NCBI GenBank assembly: GCA_017390825.1
Contig: JAFPAK010000351.1
Coordinates: forward strand, 1-11,765
DNA: 11,765 bases
Source of the DNA: Clostridia bacterium
GTDB taxonomy: Bacteria > Bacillota_A > Clostridia > Oscillospirales > Acutalibacteraceae
Reading direction: 5' to 3'
A program made the translations under genes and the position numbers. The notes under the pieces are model-generated. The model worked only from the letters and a program-made list of their open reading frames with translations. It did not search any database and was not told the DNA's origin. Below, piece by piece: positions 1 to 8,418 of this stretch. Within the stretch, counting starts at the first letter, position 1. Each line of letters begins with the position of its first letter.

Positions 1-140
1 AATGTAAAGCTAAGGTATATGCAAAAATGACAAATGCGCTCAAGGATTTCGGAAGTCCTGACTTAATAGTTCTTTTCACAAGTACTATGTCACATAAGAT
101 GCTGCGTTCGGTAATGAATGAAGCAAAAAACAGGATCTAA
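1..140 (+). CDS. DUF2325 family protein, 5' truncated by the window; zero frame stops early
   Basis: The reading frame is open from base 3 and ends at TAA 138-140, giving 45 residues; its start lies outside the window. The peptide contains CKAKVY, then SPDLIVLFTSTMSHKM, which I recognise as the central part of DUF2325, a small (about 90-100 residue) family of unknown function common in Clostridia. The family normally continues after the 'HKM...EAK' helix with an Arg-Cys/Ser-His-Ser-Ser-rich stretch and a final SALKxIL helix. Here the zero frame stops before that part, which is instead found in the -1 frame (see the next entry). The gene is therefore either frameshifted at the A run at 125-130, truncated, or read by frameshifting. 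It lies directly upstream of a DUF3793 gene on the same strand, a pairing I recall from clostridial genomes. Family assignment is by recognition of motifs, without a search. Confidence 0.72.
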   Translation, partial: CKAKVYAKMTNALKDFGSPDLIVLFTSTMSHKMLRSVMNEAKNRI

Positions 141-214
141 ATATTGCAAGATGCAGCAGAAGCTCAATATCAGCACTTAAAGATATTTTGGCTCAGCATA
201 CAAAAGGAGCTTGA
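125..214 (+). other. -1 frame continuation of the DUF2325 gene, with A_AAA_AAC slip site
   Basis: Zero-frame codons at 123-131 read GCA AAA AAC, so bases 125-131 are exactly A_AAA_AAC, a classical -1 slippery heptamer. Stepping back one base gives AAA CAG GAT CTA and an open frame to TGA 212-214. It encodes NIARC (140-154) followed by SSISALKDIL (161-190), which matches how DUF2325 proteins usually end. One extra A in the six-A run would also restore a single frame. The restored stop lies two bases before the DUF3793 ATG, a typical spacing for adjacent genes. Three explanations remain: a one-base deletion (pseudogene or phase variant), a homopolymer sequencing error, or programmed frameshifting. 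I see no convincing downstream stimulatory hairpin; only a weak 6-bp AT-rich pairing (141-146 with 165-170) is present. Confidence 0.7.
205..209 (+). promoter_or_regulatory. Ribosome binding site of the DUF3793 gene
   Basis: AGGAG lies 7 bases before ATG 217. This selects the ATG over the in-frame TTG at 211, which would be only one base from the motif. The site is inside the -1 frame tail of the DUF2325 gene. Confidence 0.75.
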
Positions 215-216
215 AT

Positions 217-768
217 ATGTCTGAAGAAATGATGATAATCCAATGCTCCCCCACCCTTGCCGGGCTTAAAACCGGCAGTATGTTCTGCTGTAAATACAAA
301 AGCAAAAACGAGGTTTTTGACTTCATTCGCTGTATGAATAAAAGACTGGTTCCTAAAGGGCTTCGTATGATTCCTTTGAAATGTGAAAATCAAAGGGTTG
401 TTTTCTATGTATACCGACCGAAAAAATTAAAGAATGATCTTAATGATCATTCGGCGCAGCAAATTCTTCGTAACCTTGAATATCCGCTTGAATGTCCGCA
501 AAAATGTGTAATAAAGCTGCAACAACGGCTTTGTGCTGCTGGCGGGTTTCCGCATGAGGTCGGATTGTTTTTAGGTTATCCGTCAGAGGATGTTGAAGGC
601 TTTATCGCAAACAATGCTAAATGTGCAAAATGTGTCGGCTGCTGGAAGGTCTACGGAGATGAAGAAAAAGCCAAAAAGACTTTTGCAGCGTATAAAAAGT
701 GTTCACTTATATATCTCGATATATATAAGAAAAGAAATTCAATTGACAAGCTTATAGTAAAAAGATAA
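217..768 (+). CDS. DUF3793 family protein, cysteine-rich, function unknown
   Basis: The product has 183 residues. It has the features I associate with DUF3793: an N-terminal CSPTLAGLKTGSMF (residues 10-23), a central FPHEVGLFLGYPSEDVEGFI (111-130) and a C-terminal KCVGCWKVYGD (138-148) with YKKC after it. There are 12 cysteines, including C136-x2-C139-x2-C142, which could bind metal or be redox active; that is inference. I see no signal peptide or membrane segment, so it is probably cytoplasmic. The family has no assigned function. In my recollection its genes often sit near iron-transport or flavodoxin genes, but none is visible here because the window starts inside the upstream gene. It is probably co-transcribed with the DUF2325 gene and ends at the hairpin beginning at 772. 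The length is about normal for the family and the gene appears intact. Confidence 0.85.
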   Translation: MSEEMMIIQCSPTLAGLKTGSMFCCKYKSKNEVFDFIRCMNKRLVPKGLRMIPLKCENQRVVFYVYRPKKLKNDLNDHSAQQILRNLEYPLECPQKCVIKLQQRLCAAGGFPHEVGLFLGYPSEDVEGFIANNAKCAKCVGCWKVYGDEEKAKKTFAAYKKCSLIYLDIYKKRNSIDKLIVKR

Positions 769-771
769 AAA

Positions 772-808
772 CCGTAGCAGTTATTGTTTACTGCTACGGC
801 TTTATTTT
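772..808. terminator. Bidirectional rho-independent terminator between DUF3793 and polC
   Basis: CCGTAGCAG (772-780) and CTGCTACGG (791-799) form a perfect 9-bp stem around a 10-base loop. On the + strand the stem is followed by CTTTATTTT and begins 3 bases after the DUF3793 stop. On the - strand it begins 7 bases after the polC stop and is followed by a long T-rich run (the complement of 757-771). One hairpin can thus end both convergent transcripts. Confidence 0.88.
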
Positions 809-3800
809 AAAAGAAGCTTATTTGGTTTGTTTCAGGCAATGTGCCGAAAGCACCGCATTCATTAAGGGTTTCCATTACTGTTTTAGAAACACCGGATTCT
901 CTTTGAATGTCCTCCTGCGAAATGAATTTTCCGGAAGCCGCAGCTTTTTCGAGTGCTATTGCCGCATTTTCACCTACACCGTTGATAGACGAGAACGGTA
1001 ATCTAATTTTCCCGTCTTCAAGTGCATAGATTTTAGCTTTTGACTTATACAGATCGACAGGTAAAAATTCAATACCTCTTGCAAACATTTCATTGACTAT
1101 CTGCATAGTGGTAAAGGTGCCGTTGTCCTTTGCAGTGGCTTCCTTACCCTTGAATTCGATCTCTCGCATTCGTTCCTTAACAGCTGCTCTGCCCTTCATA
1201 ACTGTTGAGCCGTCCATATCCTCACCGCGTACCGTAAAATATGCTGCATAGAATTCTATCGGACGATAGACCTTATACCACGCAAGACGCAAAGCCGATA
1301 TCATATATGCTGCCGCATGAGCTTTCGGGAACATATATTTTATCTTAAAACAGCTGTCTATATACCAATCGGGGACATTATGCTTTTTCATTTCTGCAAC
1401 CATATCCTCGGTAAGCATTTTTTTGGCTTTACCCTTACGGACGATCTCAGTTATCTTGAACGCAAGACCCTCTTCAAGCCCTTTGTTAATGAGATACACC
1501 ATGATATTATCACGGGTACCGATAACCTCTGAAATGGTACAGGTGCCGTTATGAATAAGCTCTTGTGCATTGCCGAGCCATACATCAGTACCGTGAGATA
1601 GTCCCGAAATCTGTAACAGATCAGAGAAGTTTTTAGGCTGTGTTTCTTCAAGCATCTGCCGAACAAATGGTGTGCCAAGCTCAGGTAGCGACAATGTACC
1701 GGTATTAACGCCGATGTCCTCCGGTGTTACACCCAGTGCTTCCGTTGATACGAACAGGCTCATTACCTTTTCATCGCTCATTGGTACACTCATTACGGGA
1801 ATACCGGTGTTATCTTCAAGATAACGGTATATAGTCGGCACATCATGACCGAGAATATCAAGCTTCAAAATAGTATCGTGAATCGAATGGAAATCAAAAT
1901 GCGTAGTTATAATATCGCTGTTCATATCATCAGCAGGATGCTGAACCGGGCAAAAATCATATATTTCCTTATCCGCCGGAACTATGATCATACCCGCAGG
2001 ATGCTGACCGGTGGTACGCTTGATTCCTGTGCATCCGTTGGTCATTCGTGCAATCTCCGCTTTGTTGAGATTAAGCCCACGCTCCTCGGCATATTTGCGT
2101 ACATATCCGTATGCTGTCTTATCGGCAAGAGTACCGATAGTACCTGCTTTAAACACCTTACCGTCACCGAAAAGTGTTACGGTGTATCTATGTGCCGAAG
2201 ACTGATACTCGCCTGAGAAATTAAGGTCAATATCAGGAACTTTATCTCCCTTAAATCCAAGAAAGGTTTCAAATGGGATGTTATGTCCGTCACGATGCAA
2301 TTCTTCACCGCAAGCCGGGCACTTTTTAGGCGGAAGATCAAAGCCTGAATCATATTCACCATGAGTGAAAAATTCAGAATATTTACATTTTTTGCAGATA
2401 TAATGAGCCGGCAAAGGGTTAACCTCTGAAATTCCCGCCGCAGTCGCAACATACGATGAGCCGACAGAGCCTCGTGAGCCGACAAGATAGCCGTGTGCAT
2501 TTGAATCTGCAACAAGTTTTTGCGCCGAAACATACATGATCGAAAATCCGTTGTTGATAATTGAGTTAAGCTCTTTATCAAGACGTTTTCTTACAACGTC
2601 CGGAAGCGGAGTGCCGTACATTTCAGCAGCGGTACGCTCGCAGTCCTCACGCAAGCTTTCATCAGAGCCTTCAATTGTCGGAGGGTAACTTCCTTTTGGT
2701 ATTGGACGGATATCCTCAATCATATCAGCAATAAGATTAGTATTTGTTACAACGATTTCTTTCGCCTTATCTTCGCCGAGATAACTAAAATCACGCAGCA
2801 TCTCATCAGTTGTTTTAAGATAAAGCGGTGCTTGATTATCTGCGTCAGAAAATCCGTTTCCTGCCTGAATGATCGCTCTGAACTTTGCATCTTCTTTTCG
2901 CATAAAGTGAACATCACCTGTTGCTACAACGGGCTTGTTCAGCTTGTCTGCAAGTTTAATTATAAGCCGAACATGAGAATGAAGCTCCTCACTTGAGGAC
3001 ACGATTCCCTCACGAATCATAAATTCGTTGTTGCCCTCCGGCTGTACTTCAAGATAATCATAATATGATGCAATATCAAGCAGTTCGCCGAAGTTTTTGT
3101 TTTTCAGAATGGCTTTATATAGTTCGCCCTGTTCACAAGCAGAGCCTACAATAAGCCCCTCACGGTATTTGTCAAGCTCTGAACGCAGAATATGCGGAAA
3201 CTTCTTTCTTCTACCAAAATAGTTTATCAAATGAGCATCTGAAACGAGCTTATAAAGATTACGCAGACCGGTATAATTCTTTACAAGTATAACTGTATGA
3301 TATCGTTCAAGTGCGGTAAGATCGCCTCCGGCAAGAGAGGAATTTATACAGTCAACGCTGTGGCAATCACATTCACGCTTCAGTTTTTTGGACATACACA
3401 GGAATATCTCGCCAAGAACTCTCGCATCATCACAAGCACGGTGATGATTGAACTCTCCGAGTTTTAATGCATTTGCAACAGTATCAAGCTTGTGGTTTTT
3501 CAAATCGGGATAAAGCGACCGTGCCATTGGAACGGTATCTATATATGTTGGTGCAAAGTCAATTTTGCTTCGTTTTGCCGCTGCATTTATAAACGACATA
3601 TCAAAATTCGCATTATGCGCTATAAGCACATTTGAGTTGCCGCAAAACTCAATAAACTGACGAAGTGCTTCCGCTTCCTTTGGCGCTTCCTTTACCATTT
3701 CATCGGTTATTCCGGTAAGCTCGACTATTTTAGCAGGTATAGGCATTTCGGGATTGACAAAGATATCAAACTCCTCTTTAACCTCACCGTTTACAAGACG

Positions 3801-5111
3801 AACAGCGCCGATTTCCGTCAAGCGTTCCTTTGCAGGACTTAATCCCGTTGTTTCTACATCGAAAACTATCAACTCTCCGTCAAGCGGTGTTGTATCGTGG
3901 CCGTGAACCGCACCTACCGTATCATTGACAAAATAAGCCTCAACACCGTAAAGTATTTTGAATTCACCGCCACCTCGACGAATATCCTCTACTGCATTCA
4001 TTGCACCCGGAAATGACTGAACAACACCATGATCAGTCACAGCGATAGCCTTATGCCCCCACTTATAAGCACGTTTAACAAGATCTTCAACAGGCGTTAA
4101 TGCATCCATTGAAGACATATTTGTATGCATATGCAGTTCAACACGTTTATCTTCGGCAGTATCCCCCTTTTCATAACGGTCAACCACCATTATATTACGA
4201 GGATTAAGCACAAATTCCTTCTCAAATTCATCGTAATCTACTCTGCCTGATACAAGGACCGTTTTTCCTTTAAGATTACCGATAGCATCGTGCTCAAAGC
4301 CTTCAATAGCACGCTGAGTCTTAACAATAAATGACCCTGTGTAGTCGGTGATATAAAAAGTGATTCTCCACCTTGATCCGAATTTTGTCTCACGCTCATC
4401 GAATTGGAAAACATCACCCCAGATCACTGCTTCACCGTCATTAGGATCGACATCACATATCGGTGTAGGCTTTTTCTTGATCTCCTTGCCGTACAACAGT
4501 TTTGCACCCTCCATATAGAAGGGCATATCATCTGCAGGAGGTGCGGTATGCACAACTGTTTTTTTCTTCTGCTTTTCAGCTTCCTCGCGCATTTTTTGTT
4601 CAGCCCTCTGAGTGTTTTCCTTTGCCATCTCCTCAGTTACCTCAAGCACACCTGAAAGCTTTACTTCAACTGCTTTTGAATATGTTCGAACAATATAATT
4701 TCGTATCTTTGATGTAAAGTCAAACGACTCTATCATCTTTGCACCGCCGTTTTTGAGTTCGATATTAAGCACACCGTCTGAATATGTAAAAACAGCATCA
4801 GCAAAAATTCCGTTGAATTTAGGACTTACTCTTTTTATCCATTCAACGATATCCTTGCAATATTCCTCTATAAACTCAACATTCTCGTATGTAATATCAC
4901 AAGTGAGCGAATTCAGATTAAGCCCTGACTTTATTTCATTTTCGAGACGCAATACATCTTCTTGCTCTAAATGATGAAAACACACTATCTCACAACACAT
5001 TATGCGATCATCACGATTGATCCTGCAAAATGAAAGCGTTGCATCCGCAATTGCATCAGCAGTTTCCTTGGATATCATACCGCCGAAAATCTCGACTACT
5101 TTTCTTGCCAA
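807..5111 (-). CDS. polC: DNA polymerase III subunit alpha, Gram-positive type PolC
   Basis: This is the replicative DNA polymerase with built-in proofreading, 1434 residues, the usual PolC length. Domains in order: N-terminal region (1-215), OB-fold (about 225-310), PHP domain beginning at RVELHMHTNMSS (323-334), a DEDDh exonuclease inserted in the PHP domain (about 413-575), the rest of PHP, then the polymerase core. Exonuclease residues are D418 and E420 in FDVETTG, IAHNANFD (497-504), and H557 with D562 in HRACDDA. A zinc finger is formed by C906, C909, C931 and C934. Polymerase aspartates are D960 and D962 in PDIDLNFSGEYQ and probably D1085 in KLDILGHD. A helix-hairpin-helix lies near 1371-1390, and the C-terminal QISFF fits a beta-clamp binding motif. 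The start is TTG (5109-5111): an in-frame TAA lies just upstream and there is no earlier ATG. It is the last gene of the operon, 21 bases after ispG. Confidence 0.98.
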   Translation of the reverse strand: MARKVVEIFGGMISKETADAIADATLSFCRINRDDRIMCCEIVCFHHLEQEDVLRLENEIKSGLNLNSLTCDITYENVEFIEEYCKDIVEWIKRVSPKFNGIFADAVFTYSDGVLNIELKNGGAKMIESFDFTSKIRNYIVRTYSKAVEVKLSGVLEVTEEMAKENTQRAEQKMREEAEKQKKKTVVHTAPPADDMPFYMEGAKLLYGKEIKKKPTPICDVDPNDGEAVIWGDVFQFDERETKFGSRWRITFYITDYTGSFIVKTQRAIEGFEHDAIGNLKGKTVLVSGRVDYDEFEKEFVLNPRNIMVVDRYEKGDTAEDKRVELHMHTNMSSMDALTPVEDLVKRAYKWGHKAIAVTDHGVVQSFPGAMNAVEDIRRGGGEFKILYGVEAYFVNDTVGAVHGHDTTPLDGELIVFDVETTGLSPAKERLTEIGAVRLVNGEVKEEFDIFVNPEMPIPAKIVELTGITDEMVKEAPKEAEALRQFIEFCGNSNVLIAHNANFDMSFINAAAKRSKIDFAPTYIDTVPMARSLYPDLKNHKLDTVANALKLGEFNHHRACDDARVLGEIFLCMSKKLKRECDCHSVDCINSSLAGGDLTALERYHTVILVKNYTGLRNLYKLVSDAHLINYFGRRKKFPHILRSELDKYREGLIVGSACEQGELYKAILKNKNFGELLDIASYYDYLEVQPEGNNEFMIREGIVSSSEELHSHVRLIIKLADKLNKPVVATGDVHFMRKEDAKFRAIIQAGNGFSDADNQAPLYLKTTDEMLRDFSYLGEDKAKEIVVTNTNLIADMIEDIRPIPKGSYPPTIEGSDESLREDCERTAAEMYGTPLPDVVRKRLDKELNSIINNGFSIMYVSAQKLVADSNAHGYLVGSRGSVGSSYVATAAGISEVNPLPAHYICKKCKYSEFFTHGEYDSGFDLPPKKCPACGEELHRDGHNIPFETFLGFKGDKVPDIDLNFSGEYQSSAHRYTVTLFGDGKVFKAGTIGTLADKTAYGYVRKYAEERGLNLNKAEIARMTNGCTGIKRTTGQHPAGMIIVPADKEIYDFCPVQHPADDMNSDIITTHFDFHSIHDTILKLDILGHDVPTIYRYLEDNTGIPVMSVPMSDEKVMSLFVSTEALGVTPEDIGVNTGTLSLPELGTPFVRQMLEETQPKNFSDLLQISGLSHGTDVWLGNAQELIHNGTCTISEVIGTRDNIMVYLINKGLEEGLAFKITEIVRKGKAKKMLTEDMVAEMKKHNVPDWYIDSCFKIKYMFPKAHAAAYMISALRLAWYKVYRPIEFYAAYFTVRGEDMDGSTVMKGRAAVKERMREIEFKGKEATAKDNGTFTTMQIVNEMFARGIEFLPVDLYKSKAKIYALEDGKIRLPFSSINGVGENAAIALEKAAASGKFISQEDIQRESGVSKTVMETLNECGAFGTLPETNQISFF

Positions 5112-5120
5112 CTTTAACTT

Positions 5121-5128
5121 TCCCCTTT
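5121..5128 (-). promoter_or_regulatory. Ribosome binding site of polC, before a TTG start
   Basis: AAAGGGGA lies 9 bases before the TTG start codon at 5111-5109. It matches the Shine-Dalgarno consensus less well than the sites of cdsA or rseP, which suggests modest translation of polC compared with its operon neighbours. This is inference. Confidence 0.6.
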
Positions 5129-5132
5129 ATTT

Positions 5133-6179
5133 TTATAAAGCATCTATTTCTTTCATTAACTCATCAAACAATTCATTTTCCTTAACTTTGCGGACTATCT
5201 CGCCTTTTTTGAAAATAAGCCCGCAACCATCACCACCGGCAATGCCGATATCAGCTGATCTTGCTTCGCCAGGTCCGTTTACCGCACAGCCCATTACCGC
5301 AACAGTTATCTGCTTATTACAGTCCTTAAGTGCACTCTCAACACGGCTTGCCAAAGAAATGAGATCGATCTTCGTTCTACCGCAGGTAGGGCACGATACT
5401 ACATTTACGCCGAATTCACGCAAACCTATTGCTTTTAAGATATCCTTTGCTGCTGCAATTTCTTTAACAGGATCGTCGGTAAGCGAAACACGGATGGTAT
5501 CACCTATTTCGGAAAGCAACAGCCCGCCTATACCCGCTGCAGATTTGACGGTACCCATACGCTCGGTACCTGCTTCGGTAACACCTAGATGCAACGGATA
5601 GTCTGTAACAGACGCTGCATATTTGTATGCATCAAACATAAGCTTTACATCGGAAGCTTTCATCGAAATTACTGTATCGTAAAAATCATATTTTTCAAGC
5701 AATGCTACATGATAAAGCGCACTTTCAACAAGTGCCTTTGATGTAACAGCGCCATACTTTTCAAGAATACTCTTTTCAACGGAGCCTGAATTCACACCAA
5801 CTCTTATAGGTACCCCTGCATTTTTGCAAGCAACCGCAACCGCCTTTACCCTATCCTCACCACCGATATTACCGGGGTTTATGCGTATCTTATCAACTCC
5901 TGCTGCAACACATTCGAGTGCAATTCGATAATCGAAATGAATGTCGGCAACCACAGGAATGCTCACTGCATTTTTCAAAGCATATATAAGGTTAACAGCT
6001 TCAATGTCAGGAACAGCGGTGCGGATTATTTCACAGCCTGCGTTTTCAAGCTCTACAGCCTGCGTAACATTAGCCTCTATATCAGCTGCAGGACGGTTGA
6101 GCATCGACTGTATTGCAACCGGACTTCCGCCGCCGATAGTAATATTACCTATCTTTATTCTTCTTGTATAATCAGCCAT
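5133..6179 (-). CDS. ispG: 4-hydroxy-3-methylbut-2-enyl diphosphate synthase (flavodoxin/ferredoxin)
   Basis: IspG (GcpE) reductively converts methylerythritol cyclodiphosphate to HMBPP, the next-to-last step of the MEP isoprenoid pathway. The 348-residue length fits the short bacterial form. The N-terminal TIM-barrel part has GGGSPVAIQSM (16-26), VADIHFDYRIAL (77-88) and KIRINPGNIG (97-106). The C-terminal iron-sulfur part has C263 and C266 in CPTCGRT, C298 in MGCAVNGPGE, and E305, the expected ligands of the 4Fe-4S cluster; all are present. The usual QSMTNT motif reads QSMLNR here, a variation outside the cluster site. The ATG is preceded by AGGA (6187-6190) at 7 bases, which lies inside the last codons of rseP; the gap to rseP is only 4 bases, suggesting translational coupling. 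The enzyme is cytoplasmic and needs an electron donor not encoded in this window. Confidence 0.97.
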   Translation of the reverse strand: MADYTRRIKIGNITIGGGSPVAIQSMLNRPAADIEANVTQAVELENAGCEIIRTAVPDIEAVNLIYALKNAVSIPVVADIHFDYRIALECVAAGVDKIRINPGNIGGEDRVKAVAVACKNAGVPIRVGVNSGSVEKSILEKYGAVTSKALVESALYHVALLEKYDFYDTVISMKASDVKLMFDAYKYAASVTDYPLHLGVTEAGTERMGTVKSAAGIGGLLLSEIGDTIRVSLTDDPVKEIAAAKDILKAIGLREFGVNVVSCPTCGRTKIDLISLASRVESALKDCNKQITVAVMGCAVNGPGEARSADIGIAGGDGCGLIFKKGEIVRKVKENELFDELMKEIDAL

Positions 6180-6183
6180 ATTT

Positions 6184-7242
6184 TTATCCTATCCAGACCC
6201 AAAGGTCTTTGAATATCAAAACAACCATTAAAAGCATCAATAGTGCCATACCGACTGCATGAACTATGCCCTCATGCTTGACGGGTTTACCACGCACACC
6301 TTCGATCGCCAAAAACCACAACCTTGATCCGTCAAGCGCAGGCACGGGCAATAAATTGAAAACGCCAAGATTAACTGTTATCAAACAAAGCATTTTCATA
6401 AGATATATAAGCCCGTCTAAACCGTTGCTGGCAACTTCGTTAACTGCACCGGAAACAGCTTGCGTAACACCGACTACTCCGGACATCTCATTGAGTCCGT
6501 ATCTTCCTGTAATAAGGTCGACAAGTGACATCCATACAAGCCGTCCCATTGAAATTGTACCCCAGAATCCGTCTTTTATTGTTGTAAGGATATTGTTGTC
6601 TTTACCATAGACCTTAAAATCCATGGTCATAAATTTTTGACCTTCCTCTTCAACAACAGGAAACTTTACGCTATCAAGTGTTACCTTTTTGCCGTTACGC
6701 TCAACTACCATATCGACCGCACCATCGTTATCATGGCCGAGCATATACAAAAGGTCGTCCGGATAATATAAAGTTCTGCCGTTGATCTTCAATATCTTAT
6801 CATCCACCTGCAAACCTCCGTCTGCATTGGATGTCGCTGATTCATCAAACTGTGCAACAGTAGTTGTTGCAACGGTGCTTTGAGAGCCAACGACAAAGAG
6901 CATAAACAAAAAACCGAGTATGATATTAAAAACGGCGCCTGCTGCAACAACTATCATACGCTTATATACCTTGGCATTACAGAATGCTCTTGGATCGTCG
7001 CTGCTTTCGTTTTCACCCTCCATAGCACAAAATCCGCCTATCGGCAGTAAACGCAATGCATATTTTGTTTCGCCTTTTGTGAATTTAAAAAGTGTAGGGC
7101 CAAAGCCAAGGGCAAACTCGTTTACCCTAATTTTAAACAGTTTTGCAAAAATAAAATGACCGAATTCGTGTATAAAAATCATTACTGCAAATAGCAGCAC
7201 TGCTACAAGTATAGGCCATAAAGTGTTCCAAAAAGCACCCAT
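6184..7242 (-). CDS. rseP: RIP metalloprotease RseP (site-2 protease family)
   Basis: This is a membrane-embedded zinc protease that cuts transmembrane segments; in Bacillota relatives (RasP) it handles anti-sigma factors and leftover signal peptides. The 352 residues include HEFGH (25-29, HExxH zinc site) in the first membrane helix, the AAGAVFNIILG motif (101-111), a PDZ-like domain (about 125-200, with DGGLQVDDKILKING), and the second active-site motif NLLPVPALDG (296-305), whose D304 is the third zinc ligand. A last hydrophobic helix lies at about 331-345. The active site faces the cytoplasmic side in known family members. A strong GGAGG (7256-7260) sits 13 bases before the ATG, longer than usual; an in-frame ATT at 7246-7248 has ideal spacing, but I keep the ATG. 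It follows dxr after 23 bases. Its substrate in this organism is not shown by the context. Confidence 0.96.
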   Translation of the reverse strand: MGAFWNTLWPILVAVLLFAVMIFIHEFGHFIFAKLFKIRVNEFALGFGPTLFKFTKGETKYALRLLPIGGFCAMEGENESSDDPRAFCNAKVYKRMIVVAAGAVFNIILGFLFMLFVVGSQSTVATTTVAQFDESATSNADGGLQVDDKILKINGRTLYYPDDLLYMLGHDNDGAVDMVVERNGKKVTLDSVKFPVVEEEGQKFMTMDFKVYGKDNNILTTIKDGFWGTISMGRLVWMSLVDLITGRYGLNEMSGVVGVTQAVSGAVNEVASNGLDGLIYLMKMLCLITVNLGVFNLLPVPALDGSRLWFLAIEGVRGKPVKHEGIVHAVGMALLMLLMVVLIFKDLWVWIG

Positions 7243-7265
7243 CTTAATAAATCTGCCTCCAAAAA

Positions 7266-8405
7266 TTAATTACAAGCCCAAACGCTCTCTCTTGCGGCTC
7301 TGTCTGCCTCTAAAACTTCCTCTACTGTTGTATAATTTATCTTCTTTTGCTTGTTATATGCATTTTCGCAAAGACGGTAAATGTCCAAAAAGCCGATTTT
7401 CCCCTTTAAGAACAGCTTTACAGCCTCTTCATTCGCACCGTTTACGGCACACGGCACAAGTCCGCCGATATTGATAGCACGTTTGCATAGTGCAAGACAG
7501 TTAAAGGTTTCATAATCCGGTTCATAAAAGCTCAAAGTTGCTATCTTTGCAAGATCAAGTGGCTTTGCATCGGATACATATCGCATTGGATATGTAAGCG
7601 CATATTGAATCGGAATGTGCATATCCGGCACGCCCAATTGTGCTATAACAGAGTTATCCTCATATTCCACCATTGAGTGTATTATGCTTTCACGGTGAAC
7701 CAAAACATCTACCTTATCAGGTTCTACGTCAAATAGATGCACCGCCTCAATAAGTTCAAATCCTTTATTCATTAAAGTAGAGCAATCAATAGTAATTTTG
7801 CTGCCCATATCCCAATTAGGATGCTTCAATGCATCAGCTGCGGTAACTGTTGACAGCTTTTCTTTAGTATAGCCAAAGAACGGACCGCCCGATGCGGTCA
7901 ATATTAGCTTTTTCAGTGCACCGTTCGGTGCTTTACCTTGAAGGCATTGGAATATCGCAGAATGCTCTGAATCGACAGGCAGTATATCAACATTTTTTTC
8001 TTTTGCAAGCTTCATTACATAATCGCCGCCTGCAACAAGCGTTTCCTTATTCGCAAGGGCAATCTTTTTTCCGGCATTAATTGCGGCAACAGTAGGAACA
8101 AGACCCATCATGCCGACAAGTGAATTCAGCACCGTATCACAGCTATCATCTGATGCGACAAAGCTTATCGCTTCTTCTCCCGATAAAACACGGGTTGTGG
8201 TGTCTGCAACACGCACTTTGAGATCACGTGCCGCCGATTCATCTGACATAACGGCAAAGATAGGAGCAAATTCACGAATTTGCTCCTCCATTTTTTCAAC
8301 ACTTTTATTAGCGCACAACGCACCTATTTTATAATTCATACGGCGGGCTACATCAAGACTTTGTGTGCCGATGGAACCGGTCGAACCGAGTATAGTAAGC
8401 TTCAT
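7266..8405 (-). CDS. dxr: 1-deoxy-D-xylulose-5-phosphate reductoisomerase
   Basis: Dxr (IspC) rearranges and reduces deoxyxylulose phosphate to methylerythritol phosphate with NADPH, the committed step of the MEP pathway. The 379-residue protein is of normal length. It starts with the nucleotide-binding motif LGSTGSIGTQ (6-15), has LANKETLVAGG (117-127), the metal-binding PVDSEHSAIFQ with D145 and E147, the ASGGPF loop (171-176), and MNKGFE with E217 as third metal ligand; HPNWDMG (195-201) is also typical. The ATG is set by AGAGGA (8413-8418) at 7 bases. The 13-base gap to cdsA and the binding site touching the cdsA stop point to coupled translation. Together with ispG it gives this operon two MEP-pathway steps, which feed the UppS product made upstream in the same transcript. 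Confidence 0.97.
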   Translation of the reverse strand: MKLTILGSTGSIGTQSLDVARRMNYKIGALCANKSVEKMEEQIREFAPIFAVMSDESAARDLKVRVADTTTRVLSGEEAISFVASDDSCDTVLNSLVGMMGLVPTVAAINAGKKIALANKETLVAGGDYVMKLAKEKNVDILPVDSEHSAIFQCLQGKAPNGALKKLILTASGGPFFGYTKEKLSTVTAADALKHPNWDMGSKITIDCSTLMNKGFELIEAVHLFDVEPDKVDVLVHRESIIHSMVEYEDNSVIAQLGVPDMHIPIQYALTYPMRYVSDAKPLDLAKIATLSFYEPDYETFNCLALCKRAINIGGLVPCAVNGANEEAVKLFLKGKIGFLDIYRLCENAYNKQKKINYTTVEEVLEADRAARESVWACN

Positions 8406-8418
8406 AAACTATTCCTCT

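Noticed and set aside
141..170. Hairpin ATATTG...CAATAT as stimulator of frameshifting
   Set aside because: It has only six AT-rich base pairs with an 18-base loop, too weak to support a claim.
5002..5601. A 199-codon open frame on the + strand across the polC start and ispG 3' half
   Set aside because: It lies antisense to two clearly recognised genes, has no family motifs and no good ribosome binding site. It is a shadow of ispG/polC codon use.
7243..7260. ATT as the start of rseP, because it has ideal spacing from GGAGG
   Set aside because: ATT starts are very rare, and the ATG two codons later gives a normal RseP N-terminus.
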